Shown: positions 42,223 to 51,178, counted from the first letter of the stretch. The stretch: DNA of 64,000 nucleotides from Vibrio sinensis (GCF_003605645.1 NZ_QVMU01000002.1:124001-188000); one strand, 5' to 3'. Notes: generated by a model from the sequence alone, not told the origin. Made by a program: numbers and translations.

Positions 42223-42285
42223 ATTCAAATCCACGTCATTTTACTCTGAAATGTAATTTTTACGTAGCATTTCAGCGTTTTGATT

Positions 42286-43338
42286 TTAGTCGGTTTTCTT
42301 AGTAATGAACATCGAATCGCCATAACTAAAGAAGCGATACTTGTTGTCCACCGCATGCTGATACGCGTTCATGGTATGATCGTAACCAGCAAATGCGCTC
42401 ACCAACATAATTAAGGTAGACTCTGGTAAGTGGAAATTAGTAATTAAGCAATCAACTAACTGATACTCATAACCAGGGAAGATGAAAATTTCAGTATCAC
42501 CAAAAAATGGTTTTAGCTCAGTACCATTTTTTACTGCATCTTGAGCTGCACTTTCTAGTGAACGAACTGACGTTGTACCCACAGCGATAATACGACCACC
42601 GCGCGCTTTAGTTGCATTCACCGCATCCACGACTTCTTGAGTCACTTCAACATATTCCGCATGCATATGATGCTCTAGAATATTATCAACCTTAACTGGT
42701 TGGAATGTTCCCGCACCAACGTGCAACGTGACATAAGCAAACTCAACGCCTTTTGCTTTCATTTTCTCAAGCAGAGCATCATCAAAGTGCAAACCAGCCG
42801 TCGGTGCAGCAACTGCGCCCGGCTTTTGGTTGTATACCGTTTGATAACGTTCTTTGTCTGCATCTTCGTCTGGACGGTCAATATAAGGAGGAAGCGGCAT
42901 ATGACCAATTTCTTCCAAAATTTCTAATACCGTTTTATCTGAGTTGAAACGCAACTCAAACAGAGCATCATGACGAGCGACCATTTCGGCTTGGTAGTTA
43001 TCACCCTCACCTAGAATGATGGTAGAACCCGGCTTTGGTGATTTAGAACAACGAACATGAGCTAAAATGCTCTTTTCATCGAGCATACGCTCAACGAGCA
43101 CTTCTAGCTTACCGCCTGATTCTTTACGACCAAACATACGAGCAGGAATAACGCGAGTATTGTTAAACACAACCAAATCACCAGCTTGTACGTGATCTAG
43201 AACATTGGTAAACGTGCCATCCACCAGCTCACCGCTATTACCATTGAGCTGTAATAAACGACTCGATGTGCGTTCAGGTTGAGGGTAGCGAGCGATTAGC
43301 TCGTCTGGAAGGTCAAAATGGAAATCAGATACTTGCAT
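42286..43338 (-). CDS. queA: QueA, S-adenosylmethionine:tRNA ribosyltransferase-isomerase
   Basis: This 350-residue enzyme makes epoxyqueuosine from preQ1-modified tRNA. Family blocks seen are [12 protein letters not shown] (start), [27 protein letters not shown] and [11 protein letters not shown]. It precedes tgt in the usual gammaproteobacterial order, but with a 262-bp gap and a hairpin between them. Confidence 0.98.
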   Translation of the reverse strand: MQVSDFHFDLPDELIARYPQPERTSSRLLQLNGNSGELVDGTFTNVLDHVQAGDLVVFNNTRVIPARMFGRKESGGKLEVLVERMLDEKSILAHVRCSKSPKPGSTIILGEGDNYQAEMVARHDALFELRFNSDKTVLEILEEIGHMPLPPYIDRPDEDADKERYQTVYNQKPGAVAAPTAGLHFDDALLEKMKAKGVEFAYVTLHVGAGTFQPVKVDNILEHHMHAEYVEVTQEVVDAVNATKARGGRIIAVGTTSVRSLESAAQDAVKNGTELKPFFGDTEIFIFPGYEYQLVDCLITNFHLPESTLIMLVSAFAGYDHTMNAYQHAVDNKYRFFSYGDSMFITKKTD

Positions 43339-43775
43339 GCTACTTACTTGTGTCGTTGTCTATAAATATAGAGCGATGAATACTGTGTGATAAATGCTAT
43401 GCGATGAGTTTTTCGCAGCCGCTTAGTATAGGCTGCCAATGGTCAATAGCAAGGGGAGATATTGTAATCGAATTTTTCATCAATACGAACCACTCAAACT
43501 TACTCTTCACCACCCATTATGAAAGAGTGAAATATCCGATAGTTCTTAAGTGGTGAATATCAAGCTTTTCCGAGAAAATTTTGCAGGTTTTCCTACCTAA
43601 AACACGTGTTAACAATTCCCTTACTTTTTTAGTGGAGAAAAACGAGTCAGCTCCCAAAATTACCGCCAAAATCTTTCTATAGTTACTAGTAGAAGCAAAT
43701 GTTCCTGACGTTTTGTCTATCAAGATAATTTATCTGGGAAGCATTTGAGACCAGACATAGGTAAAGGAGGTTACC
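43339..43775. other. 437-bp divergent promoter region without a supported gene
   Basis: The region lies between queA (minus) and the CBS gene (plus). A 68-codon minus-strand frame at 43517-43723 starts with TTG, has no ribosome-binding site and looks non-coding. I see no clear operator or RNA structure. Confidence 0.5.
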
Positions 43776-44243
43776 ATGATAAAAGTCGAAGATATGATGA
43801 CTCGTAACCCGCACACATTGTTGCGTTCACATACACTCGCTGATGCTAAACGCACCATGGAAGCATTGGATATTCGTCATATTCCAGTTGTTGATGCCGA
43901 CAACCGTTTACTCGGATTAGTCACTCAGCGGGATGTGCTTGCCGCTCAAGATTCTAGCCTACAGAAAGTCCCAGATGAACAATCATTTACTTTAGCGGCG
44001 CCGCTATACGAAGTCATGCGTACCGGCGTGATGTCTGTGGCACCTCAAGCTGGCCTTAAAGAAAGCGCAACTTATATGCAAAAGCACAAGGTAGGTTGCT
44101 TACCCGTGGTAAGAAAAGGCCATTTAGTTGGAATCATTACTGACAGTGACTTTGTCGGTATTGCGATCAACCTCTTAGAGCTTCAAGAAGAAGTCGAACC
44201 TGGAGAGTTGGATTTAGATACTGAGGAGCTAGATGCAAATTGA
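43776..44243 (+). CDS. CBS-domain pair protein
   Basis: This 155-residue protein consists of two CBS domains (about residues 5-60 and 78-135), with blocks RHIPVVDADNRLLGLVTQRDVL and VGCLPVVRKGHLVGIITDSDF. Such free Bateman modules bind adenine nucleotides and regulate partners. A strong ribosome-binding site AAGGAGGT lies 5 bases before the ATG. It stands alone; the partner is unknown. The same gene sits next to aceA in other vibrios. Confidence 0.92.
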   Translation: MIKVEDMMTRNPHTLLRSHTLADAKRTMEALDIRHIPVVDADNRLLGLVTQRDVLAAQDSSLQKVPDEQSFTLAAPLYEVMRTGVMSVAPQAGLKESATYMQKHKVGCLPVVRKGHLVGIITDSDFVGIAINLLELQEEVEPGELDLDTEELDAN

Positions 44244-44370
44244 GGCGACTCATAACAAGCTGCTCGTTAAGACGACCGTGCAAAGCATAGATAAAGCCTA
44301 AAGATACAAATGTAATCTAAGCTGCAATCTACAAAAGCTATCCCATAGACAAAGATACTGTCGATAAACT

Positions 44371-44400
44371 AAAAAAAGAGCGGCCAAGGCCGCTCAAAAC
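44371..44400. terminator. Terminator downstream of aceA
   Basis: The stem GAGCGGCC (44378-44385) / GGCCGCTC (44388-44395) is followed by seven T on the minus strand. It serves aceA and possibly the convergent CBS gene. Confidence 0.88.
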
Positions 44401-44502
44401 ATGTCAAAGTTCATACCTAAACTTCTACATAACCCCCTCATCGGCAATGCGAAATTAGGGGGGGATTTATTATCTTCTAGCAGATGAATATCGAATCCAA
44501 GA

Positions 44503-45813
44503 CTAGAATTGATCTTCTTCAGTAGAACCTGTCAATGCTGTCACTGACGAGTTACCACCTTGAATAGTATTGGTCATTTTATCAAAGTAACCCGTACCGA
44601 CTTCTTGTTGGTGAGCAACGAACGTGTAACCTTTATCTGCTGCTTCAAACTCTGGACGCTGTACTTTCTCAACGTAATGACGCATACCCTCACCCTGTGC
44701 ATAAGAGTGTGCTAGCTCAAACATGTTGAACCACATGTTGTGAATACCCGCTAGAGTGATGAACTGGTACTTGTAGCCCATATCTGAAAGTTCTTGTTGG
44801 AACTTCGCGATAGTCTCTGCATCTAGGTTCTTCTCCCAGTTGAAAGACGGTGAGCAGTTATATGCTAACAGTTGATCTGGGTATTCTGCGTGAATCGCTT
44901 CTGCAAACTTACGCGCTTCTTCTAGACAAGGTGTCGCTGTCTCACACCAAATTAGGTCGGCATATGGTGCATAAGCAAGACCACGAGAGATTGCTTGGTC
45001 GATACCTGCGCGAACACGGTAGAAACCTTCTTGCGTACGCTCACCTTGGATGAAGTCCGCATCATATGAATCACAATCAGAAGTAATTAGGTCTGCTGCG
45101 TTCGCATCTGTACGTGCAATAACCAATGTTGTCGTGCCAGATACATCCGCTGCAAGACGTGCTGCAACCAGTTTCTGTACAGCTTCTTGTGTTGGAACAA
45201 GAACCTTACCACCCATGTGGCCACATTTTTTAACTGAAGCTAGCTGATCTTCAAAGTGAACTCCTGCCGCACCCGCTTCAATCATTGATTTCATTAGCTC
45301 GTAAGCATTTAGAACGCCACCAAAACCGGCTTCTGCGTCAGCAACGATAGGCAGGAAGTAATCGATACCACCTTCGTCTTGTGGTGATTTACCACCAGAC
45401 CATTGAATTTGGTCAGCACGACGGAAAGAGTTATTGATACGCTTAACCACTGATGGAACTGAATCAACTGGATATAGCGATTGGTCAGGGTACATAGTTG
45501 AAGCAGTGTTATTATCTGCTGCTACCTGCCAACCTGATAGGTAGATGGCTTCGATACCCGCTTTTGCTTGTTGAACCGCTTGACCACCAGTTAGAGCACC
45601 AAGACAGTTTACGTAGCCTTTCTTCGCATCGCCGTTAACCAGTGACCAAAGTTTATCCGCACCACGTTGGGCAATAGTATTTGCAGGTACCATTGAGCCG
45701 CGTAGTTCTACGACTTCATCAGCCGTATATGGACGTTTTACGTTTTTCCAGCGAGGATTGGTTGCCCAATCTTTTTCTAGAGCTTCAATTTGTTGACGGC
45801 GAGTTAATGTCAT
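44503..45813 (-). CDS. aceA: AceA, isocitrate lyase
   Basis: This 436-residue enzyme splits isocitrate to glyoxylate and succinate. The catalytic signature KKCGH is present (Cys197), with the metal-site sequence [14 protein letters not shown]. Length matches short bacterial AceA. It follows aceB by 131 bp in the same direction. I see no aceK gene downstream, unlike enterobacteria. Confidence 0.98.
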   Translation of the reverse strand: MTLTRRQQIEALEKDWATNPRWKNVKRPYTADEVVELRGSMVPANTIAQRGADKLWSLVNGDAKKGYVNCLGALTGGQAVQQAKAGIEAIYLSGWQVAADNNTASTMYPDQSLYPVDSVPSVVKRINNSFRRADQIQWSGGKSPQDEGGIDYFLPIVADAEAGFGGVLNAYELMKSMIEAGAAGVHFEDQLASVKKCGHMGGKVLVPTQEAVQKLVAARLAADVSGTTTLVIARTDANAADLITSDCDSYDADFIQGERTQEGFYRVRAGIDQAISRGLAYAPYADLIWCETATPCLEEARKFAEAIHAEYPDQLLAYNCSPSFNWEKNLDAETIAKFQQELSDMGYKYQFITLAGIHNMWFNMFELAHSYAQGEGMRHYVEKVQRPEFEAADKGYTFVAHQQEVGTGYFDKMTNTIQGGNSSVTALTGSTEEDQF

Positions 45814-45944
45814 TGGTCTATCCCTCTTTTATTATCAGCACGTTAATGCTTTGATTTATTTTTTTCTCCGGCAGGACATCCTTCTCTGCCTTGAAAATTC
45901 ATCACGTTGTGGTTGTTTCGTTATTGCTGTGTAGGTTGAAATCT

Positions 45945-47582
45945 TTAGTCCAAGTAGTCATACCCTGGGACTGTTAAAAAGTTTGTTAGCTCATCACTGG
46001 TGGTCAGTTTTGTCATCAGGTCAGCCGCTTCAGTAAAACGACCCGCTTGGTAGCGTTCTTGTCCTACTTCCTGCTTAACGACCTCAATTTCCTCTGTAAG
46101 GTATTGAATGAATAATTCATTCGTTACAACCTGACCGTTATCAAGTGCTTTGCCGTGTTGAATCCATTGCCAAATCGATGCGCGGGAAATCTCTGCTGTT
46201 GCAGCGTCTTCCATCAAACCGTAGATAGGTACGCAACCGTTGCCTGAAATCCATGCTTCAATGTATTGCAAAGCAACACGGATGTTATGACGCATTCCAT
46301 TTTCACTACGTTCTCCATCACAAGGGGCGAGAAGCTCTTCAGCTGTGATTGGCGCATCCGTGCTACGGCTTACATCTAATTGATTGGTTCGTTCACCAAG
46401 GACTTGATTGAATACGTCCATTGCAGTGTCAGCTAAACCAGGGTGTGCTACCCAAGTACCATCGTGGCCATTTTGCACTTCTAATGACTTATCATTTTGA
46501 ATTTTGTCTAACACTTGTTGGTTCGCCACCGGGTCTTTTGCTGGGATAAAGGCTGCCATGCCTCCCATTGCAAAAGCACCACGTCGGTGACAAGTTCGAA
46601 CCAGTAGTCGTGAATAGGCATTAAGGAACGATTTATCCATGGTGACTACTTGGCGGTCTGGCAGAACGCGATCTGGGTGTTTCTTCAATGTTTTGATGTA
46701 GCTGAAAATGTAATCCCAACGACCACAGTTCAAACCAACAATATGCTCTTTTAGTGAAAATAGAATTTCATCCATTTCAAATACAGCTGGTAGCGTTTCA
46801 ATCAATACTGTCGCTTTAATCGTGCCGGTATCTAAACCAAAGTACTCTTCAGTGAAATGGAAGACATCGCTCCACCATTTCGCTTCATGGTGAGACTGTA
46901 GTTTTGGTAAGTAGAAGTAAGGACCGCTGCCTTTTTTAAGCAAGGCTTTGTAGTTGTTATAGAAATAAAGGGCAAAATCAAACAGCGCGCCTGGGATAAT
47001 TTGCTCATCAAAGGTGACATGTTTCTCTTTTAAATGAAGCCCTCTAACGCGGCAAATCAATACTGCCGGGTCATCAGTCAACTGGTAGTGTTTACCATTA
47101 CCTGGGTTGGTATAACTGATTGTGCCATTTACCGCATCGCGCAAGTTCACTTGACCATCTAGCACTTTACCCCACGCTGGTGACATAGAGTCTTCAAAAT
47201 CAGCCATAAACACTTTCACATTCGCGTTCAAAGCATTGATGACCATTTTGCGATCTGTCGGGCCCGTAATTTCCACTCTGCGATCTTGTAGGTCTTGAGG
47301 AATACCTAGAATTTTCCAACTGCCTTCACGGATATCTTGCGTCTCTTCAAGAAAGTCTGGTAGTTCGCCAGCATCGATACGAGCTTGCTTCGCTTCACGG
47401 GTTGATAATAGTTGTTCAATTTGTCCCGCAAAGCGATCGCACAATAGAGATAAGAAAGTTTGGGCTTCCTTTGGAATAATGGCTTGGTGATCAGGTGAAA
47501 CATGACCATTTACACTAAGCCTAGCTAAAGTTTCTTGGGCTTCGGCTGGTTTCTGTTCTCTATCAGGTGTTTGAGCAAACAT
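45945..47582 (-). CDS. aceB: AceB, malate synthase A
   Basis: This 545-residue protein condenses glyoxylate with acetyl-CoA. Family motifs include ITGPTDRKMVINALNANVKVFMADFEDS and GLNCGRWDYIFSYIKTLKKHPDRVLPDR. I start at 47582 because AAGGAAG precedes that ATG; an upstream GTG at 47609 has no ribosome-binding site and adds nine residues. The 599-bp upstream region holds a HexR-like site and a cluster of palindromes. Confidence 0.98.
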   Translation of the reverse strand: MFAQTPDREQKPAEAQETLARLSVNGHVSPDHQAIIPKEAQTFLSLLCDRFAGQIEQLLSTREAKQARIDAGELPDFLEETQDIREGSWKILGIPQDLQDRRVEITGPTDRKMVINALNANVKVFMADFEDSMSPAWGKVLDGQVNLRDAVNGTISYTNPGNGKHYQLTDDPAVLICRVRGLHLKEKHVTFDEQIIPGALFDFALYFYNNYKALLKKGSGPYFYLPKLQSHHEAKWWSDVFHFTEEYFGLDTGTIKATVLIETLPAVFEMDEILFSLKEHIVGLNCGRWDYIFSYIKTLKKHPDRVLPDRQVVTMDKSFLNAYSRLLVRTCHRRGAFAMGGMAAFIPAKDPVANQQVLDKIQNDKSLEVQNGHDGTWVAHPGLADTAMDVFNQVLGERTNQLDVSRSTDAPITAEELLAPCDGERSENGMRHNIRVALQYIEAWISGNGCVPIYGLMEDAATAEISRASIWQWIQHGKALDNGQVVTNELFIQYLTEEIEVVKQEVGQERYQAGRFTEAADLMTKLTTSDELTNFLTVPGYDYLD

Positions 47583-47871
47583 GGCTTCTTCCTTAAATTC
47601 ATTCGGCACTAAAATTACATTTGTAACTATTAAACAACGTCACAGGTTTCCATTCTTTGCGCTGCTTTTCACTACCAAGTGCTGTTCGTCGGTCTACTTT
47701 CTCTGACTTGATGATGCTTTTCAATCTAGACATAAGTCTTACAACGTCTGTATTTAACTTATCTCAAGCGGCATCAAAGCTAAACCCCTAGAGTTAAGGA
47801 ATCGTTAAATTCAAAGGATTATTCGGTAGCCAATAAGTTGTTGATCTAGGCCATAAAAATGAATGTTATTA

Positions 47872-47886
47872 CGTAATTTAATTACA
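47872..47886. promoter_or_regulatory. HexR-like operator upstream of aceBA
   Basis: CGTAATTTAATTACA matches the HexR consensus TGTAATWWWATTACA at 14 of 15 positions and contains the perfect dyad GTAATT-T-AATTAC. HexR controls central carbon genes in Vibrio and Shewanella. It lies 290 bp upstream of the aceB start codon. Confidence 0.65.
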
Positions 47887-48014
47887 GTGAAATTGACCCT
47901 GTAAAAAAAATAACACCCATAAACTTAAGAGGGATATTGATAACTAATTACTTATTGATCAAAAGGTTAAAACAACAAGCAAATCAAAAATTGAATGTGC
48001 GATTAGATTTGTTC

Positions 48015-48087
48015 TGTGAAATTCACACTGTGAAATTTCACAATTTAATGAAAGGTTCATCAAAGAAAGCTTGTAAAATTTTACAAG
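48015..48087. promoter_or_regulatory. Three related palindromes upstream of aceB
   Basis: TGTGAAATTCACA (48015-48027) and TGTGAAATTTCACA (48029-48042) are perfect dyads. They are followed by the perfect 18-bp CTTGTAAAATTTTACAAG (48070-48087). They share a TGTNAAATTTNACA-like core, so they look like operators for one dimeric regulator. Spacing rules out CRP (TGTGA-N6-TCACA) and TyrR (TGTAAA-N6-TTTACA). Confidence 0.6.
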
Positions 48088-48115
48088 TCAAAAAAGACGG
48101 AAAGCATTAAATGCT

Positions 48116-48146
48116 AAAAAACACACCATTTGCAGTGTATTTTTTA
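48116..48146 (-). terminator. Terminator downstream of oxyR2
   Basis: The short stem ACAC/GTGT is flanked by A and T runs (AAAAAACAC ... GTGTATTTTTT), and ends in TTTTTT on the minus strand. Weak but well placed, 36 bp after the oxyR2 stop. Confidence 0.55.
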
Positions 48147-48181
48147 GGCTAAGTTGGTAGGTTCAACGCTAATACTTATTG

Positions 48182-49087
48182 CTACAACAGTTCAGAAACT
48201 AATTCTGCCAGCTGATTAAATGTTTTCACTCTTGAGGAACTAGGGCGCCAAACAAGACCTATGTCACGATATGCTTGCTGGCCCGGTGGATCAATAATGA
48301 CTAAATTTTGGTTGTTCAATAAACCATGATCGATCGCCATTTGAGGAATGAATGTCGTGCCTAATCCATTCGCTACCATTTGAACCAAAGTATGCAGGCT
48401 AGTTGCAGAGAACGGATTAATCTTCTCTTTTTCAGTCAGCTGACAAGCGGAAACGGCATGCTGCGTTAAACAATGCTCTTTCTCTAATAAGAATACGGAT
48501 TCATTCGGTAAGTCATCATATTGAATTGGAACTCGGATTCCATCCACTTGCTCACGACTGATCACCATACGAAATGGATCTTGCCCTACAACACAACTCT
48601 CCATTCCATCAATTTCAACCGGTAGAGCGAGAATCAATACATCGAGTTCGCCATGACGCAAGGCCGCGAGTAAATTAGTGGTCGTGTCCTCGCGTAGCAG
48701 TAAGTTGAGTTTAGGGAAGCGAGAGTTAACTTGTTGGACTAAATCACACAAAAGAAAAGGGGCAATGGTGGGGATACACCCCAAACGTAAGCGCCCTTCC
48801 ATATCTTCACCCTGGCACAAACGACCAAGCTCCACTAAATCTTGCCCTTTCGCCAGTAATTCTCTGCCTTGCTGAACCACTAGTTCGCCAGCGTGAGTGA
48901 ATACTAGCGGGCTTTTCTTATCTTTTTTTTCATAGAGTGGGCAACCAATCAACTCTTCTAAGTTTTGAATGCCTTTACTCAATGTAGATTGACTAACAAA
49001 GCAGCGCTGTGCGGCTTCACTAAAATGTCGAGTTTCATGCAAGGTGACTAAATAATGTAACTGTTTAAGACTTGGCCATTTATTCAT
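48182..49087 (-). CDS. oxyR2: OxyR2, peroxide-sensing LysR regulator
   Basis: This 301-residue LysR protein has the redox pair Cys206 and Cys215 in EKEHCLTQHAVSAC, equivalent to Cys199 and Cys208 of E. coli OxyR. The residue two before the sensing Cys is Glu204, the feature that in Vibrio vulnificus separates the hypersensitive OxyR2 (Glu) from OxyR1 (Gly). It is divergent from a 2-Cys peroxiredoxin gene, the arrangement known for oxyR2-prx2 (V. vulnificus) and, as I recall, VC0732-VC0731. Confidence 0.92.
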   Translation of the reverse strand: MNKWPSLKQLHYLVTLHETRHFSEAAQRCFVSQSTLSKGIQNLEELIGCPLYEKKDKKSPLVFTHAGELVVQQGRELLAKGQDLVELGRLCQGEDMEGRLRLGCIPTIAPFLLCDLVQQVNSRFPKLNLLLREDTTTNLLAALRHGELDVLILALPVEIDGMESCVVGQDPFRMVISREQVDGIRVPIQYDDLPNESVFLLEKEHCLTQHAVSACQLTEKEKINPFSATSLHTLVQMVANGLGTTFIPQMAIDHGLLNNQNLVIIDPPGQQAYRDIGLVWRPSSSRVKTFNQLAELVSELL

Positions 49088-49137
49088 AATTCTATAGGTA
49101 TCGCTGCCGTTTCTAGTGATCGAGTTTATACTTTTGA

Positions 49138-49160
49138 GTTAATCGCTTTTCTCGATTAAC
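49138..49160. promoter_or_regulatory. Dyad in the oxyR2-prx divergent promoter, probable OxyR2 site
   Basis: GTTAATCG-CTTTTCT-CGATTAAC is a perfect 8-bp inverted repeat with a 7-base spacer, the half-site spacing of OxyR operators (ATAG-N7-CTAT). It lies 50 bp upstream of oxyR2. A second dyad, CCAAACC/GGTTTGG (49230-49257), lies just before the prx ribosome-binding site. Confidence 0.55.
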
Positions 49161-49285
49161 TTAATCTATTTATTTCGCTTTTTTCAATACTACAATCTGT
49201 ACTATAGTTTGTCTCGTACAAACACGGACCCAAACCAAAACAATAGAGATGGTTTGGAACTATCAGATATTCTAGGAGCAAAAAA

Positions 49286-49894
49286 ATGGTACTAGTTGGT
49301 CGTCAAGCCCCTGATTTCACTGCAGCAGCAGTGCTAGGTAATGGTGAAATCGTTGATAATTTCAACTTTGCAGAATTCACTAAAGGTAAGAAAGCGGTTG
49401 TTTTCTTCTACCCGCTAGACTTCACTTTCGTTTGCCCATCAGAGCTAATCGCTTTTGACAATCGCCTAGCTGATTTCCAAGCTAAAGGTGCAGAAGTTAT
49501 CGGTATCTCTATCGATTCACAATTCTCGCACAACGCATGGCGTAACACTGCTGTCGAAGATGGCGGTATCGGTCAAGTTAAATACCCACTAGTTGCAGAC
49601 GTTAAGCACGAAATCTGTAAAGCTTACGATGTTGAGCACCCAGAAGAAGGCGTTGCTTTCCGTGGTTCTTTCCTAATTGACGAAGATGGCCTAGTACGTC
49701 ACCAAGTCGTTAACGACCTACCACTAGGCCGTAACATCGACGAAATGCTACGTATGGTTGACGCTCTAAACTTCCACCAAAAACACGGTGAAGTTTGCCC
49801 AGCACAATGGGAAGAAGGCAAAGCAGGTATGGATGCATCACCTAAAGGTGTAGCAGCGTTCCTATCTGAGCACGCTGGTGACCTAGCAAAATAA
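49286..49894 (+). CDS. Typical 2-Cys peroxiredoxin (Prx2/AhpC family)
   Basis: This 202-residue protein reduces peroxides with peroxidatic Cys50 (DFTFVCPSE) and resolving Cys171 (GEVCPAQW). It has the GGIG segment of the Prx1 subfamily and lacks a C-terminal YF motif, a combination expected to resist overoxidation. A TAGGAGC ribosome-binding site lies 7 bases before the ATG, and codon bias is strong. It is divergent from oxyR2 and is its expected target. Confidence 0.96.
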   Translation: MVLVGRQAPDFTAAAVLGNGEIVDNFNFAEFTKGKKAVVFFYPLDFTFVCPSELIAFDNRLADFQAKGAEVIGISIDSQFSHNAWRNTAVEDGGIGQVKYPLVADVKHEICKAYDVEHPEEGVAFRGSFLIDEDGLVRHQVVNDLPLGRNIDEMLRMVDALNFHQKHGEVCPAQWEEGKAGMDASPKGVAAFLSEHAGDLAK

Positions 49895-49993
49895 AACCTT
49901 TTAATGCCTGCGCTCAAACAGGTAAATGGTTGGACATATAAAGCATAAGCGCAAAGCGCACACCGCCAATCAGTTAAAAGTAAAGTCCTTATT

Positions 49994-50024
49994 AAAGCCC
50001 AGTGCACCGCACTGGGCTTTTTCT
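49994..50024 (+). terminator. Terminator of the peroxiredoxin gene
   Basis: The stem GCCCAGTGC (49997-50005) / GCACTGGGC (50009-50017) ends in TTTTT. It isolates prx from the riboswitch unit. Confidence 0.92.
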
Positions 50025-50167
50025 ATATGATTTTCAGTACCACAAACTCAGTTCATCCGTTCAAATAAGCTCACTCACAGACCAAGTAAATATAATCTCA
50101 CCTTTTTTTCACAGCTAAACGAGTATAGCAACGCATTTTTTTAGATAAATACAGTCTAAGTAAGCGG

Positions 50168-50197
50168 TTGTCGTTCACACTTTTTTGGCGTTATCAT
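50168..50197 (+). promoter_or_regulatory. Promoter of the riboswitch-controlled unit
   Basis: A TTGTCG -35 (50168-50173) is followed by an 18-base spacer and a TATCAT -10 (50192-50197). Transcription would start near 50204, exactly at the 5' end of the riboswitch. Confidence 0.7.
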
Positions 50198-50203
50198 GAA
50201 AAT

Positions 50204-50268
50204 AAGGTGATGGGGTGCCACCACAAGCGCAAGCTTGGAACCGCGAAAATGCTGATGACTCCTACAGA
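50204..50268 (+). ncRNA. Fluoride riboswitch (crcB motif)
   Basis: The element begins AAGGTGATGGGGTGCCACC and ends AACCGC...GCTGATGACTCCTACAG, which are the two invariant blocks of the crcB/fluoride aptamer. P1/P2 pairing is GGTG/CACC. The pseudoknot GGGGT (50212-50216) with ACTCC (50258-50262) pairs with one G-U. An optional hairpin CAAGC-GCAA-GCTTG (50224-50237) fits the variable linker. The stem between AACCGC and GCTGATG is very short. Judged by recall of the consensus, not by a covariance search. Confidence 0.85.
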
Positions 50269-50271
50269 ATC

Positions 50272-50366
50272 GAAAACAGGTATACCTGTTGGGTATGTGG
50301 CTGTATCTATACACCCATATTAGAGATCTGTAGTGAACAACCTACCTCCCAACCCCACCTGTTTTC
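50272..50366 (+). promoter_or_regulatory. Putative expression platform with alternative pairings
   Basis: GAAAACAGGT (50272-50281) can pair locally as AACAGGTA/TACCTGTT (50275-50290), or over a distance with the perfect complement ACCTGTTTTC (50357-50366). Mutually exclusive pairing of one strand with two partners, just after a riboswitch aptamer, is a usual switch design. A further hairpin TCTCTG/CAGAGA lies near 50396-50411. Confidence 0.5.
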
Positions 50367-50443
50367 TCAAAACAATATTGATGATTTCCAATAATCTCTG
50401 TAAGCAGAGAGTTTATCTGGCGATCTCACACTGGGAAAACACT

Positions 50444-51136
50444 ATGCAATATTCACATGAAATTCTATCAATGTGCCCTATTCAACGTGGCAACTTGCAC
50501 TCTTCTGCTCCCATTCCTATTGAAGGGGCCATGATCAATCCTAAAGACGTAATTTCGATTTCTGGTCTTAGTCATGGCGTCGGTGCTTGTGCGCCGCAGC
50601 AAGGAGCCGCAAAGCTCACTCTCAATGTGAAAAATGGCATTATTGAAGAAGCACTGATCGAAACCATCGGCTGTTCAGGCATGACACAATCTGCAGCAAT
50701 GGCGGCAGAAATCCTGACAGGAAAAACCATTTTAGAGGCGCTCAATACGGATTTAGTTTGTGATGCCATCAATGTCGCAATGCGAGAAATCTTTTTACAA
50801 TTCGTCTATGGACGTACGCAATCTGCATTTTCCGAAGGTGGTTTAGAAATCGGTGCCGCACTCGAAGATTTAGGTCAAACACAACGCAGCCAAGTTGGCA
50901 CCAGTTACGCAACAAAAGCCAAAGGTGTTCGCTATATGGAGCTTGCTGAGGGCTATGTGACCAAACTTGCCCTCGATGAAAATAGTGAAGTCATCGGTTA
51001 CGAATATCTCAATCTAGGCAAAATGATGAAAGCCCTCAGTGAGGGGATTATTGCCGATCAAGCACTGATAAGTGCGACGGGTACCTATGGACGTTTTGAT
51101 GAAGCCGTTCAAACCATTAACCCACGCCAACAGTAA
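50444..51136 (+). CDS. NifU/IscU-like scaffold protein of the GGGtGRT pair
   Basis: This 230-residue protein has the NifU/IscU N-terminal fold pattern with three Cys at ligand-like places: Cys49 (GACAPQQGAAKLTLNV), Cys77 (ETIGCSGMTQSAAMAAE) and Cys106 (LVCDAIN). The Asp that follows the first Cys in IscU (CGD) is missing, reading CAP. An extra Cys11 lies in the N-terminal extension. I start at 50444 (MQYSHEILSMCP); a frame from GTG 50333 overlaps the leader RNA. Such proteins are, as I recall, common in Clostridia and annotated as Fe-S scaffold-like. The substrate is unknown. It is followed 42 bp later by the GGGtGRT gene. Confidence 0.82.
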   Translation: MQYSHEILSMCPIQRGNLHSSAPIPIEGAMINPKDVISISGLSHGVGACAPQQGAAKLTLNVKNGIIEEALIETIGCSGMTQSAAMAAEILTGKTILEALNTDLVCDAINVAMREIFLQFVYGRTQSAFSEGGLEIGAALEDLGQTQRSQVGTSYATKAKGVRYMELAEGYVTKLALDENSEVIGYEYLNLGKMMKALSEGIIADQALISATGTYGRFDEAVQTINPRQQ

Positions 51137-51178
51137 TTTTTCGACAACATTACTTCGCACTAGTAGAGGAAAAAGATC

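Noticed and set aside
43517-43723. 68-codon minus-strand ORF between queA and the CBS gene
   Set aside because: It starts with TTG, has no ribosome-binding site, shows no domain-like pattern and fills a divergent promoter region. Probably chance.
48015-48042. CRP sites upstream of aceB
   Set aside because: TGTGA and TCACA are present, but the spacers within each dyad are 3 and 4 bases, not 6.
50204-50268. TPP or cobalamin riboswitch instead of the fluoride type
   Set aside because: The TPP blocks CTGAGA and ACCTGATCTGG and the cobalamin B12 box are absent, whereas both crcB blocks are present.
50333-50443. N-terminal extension of the NifU-like gene from GTG 50333
   Set aside because: The 37 added residues overlap the leader RNA with its alternative hairpins and are unlike the known family N-terminus (MxYSHE...MCP), which begins at 50444.
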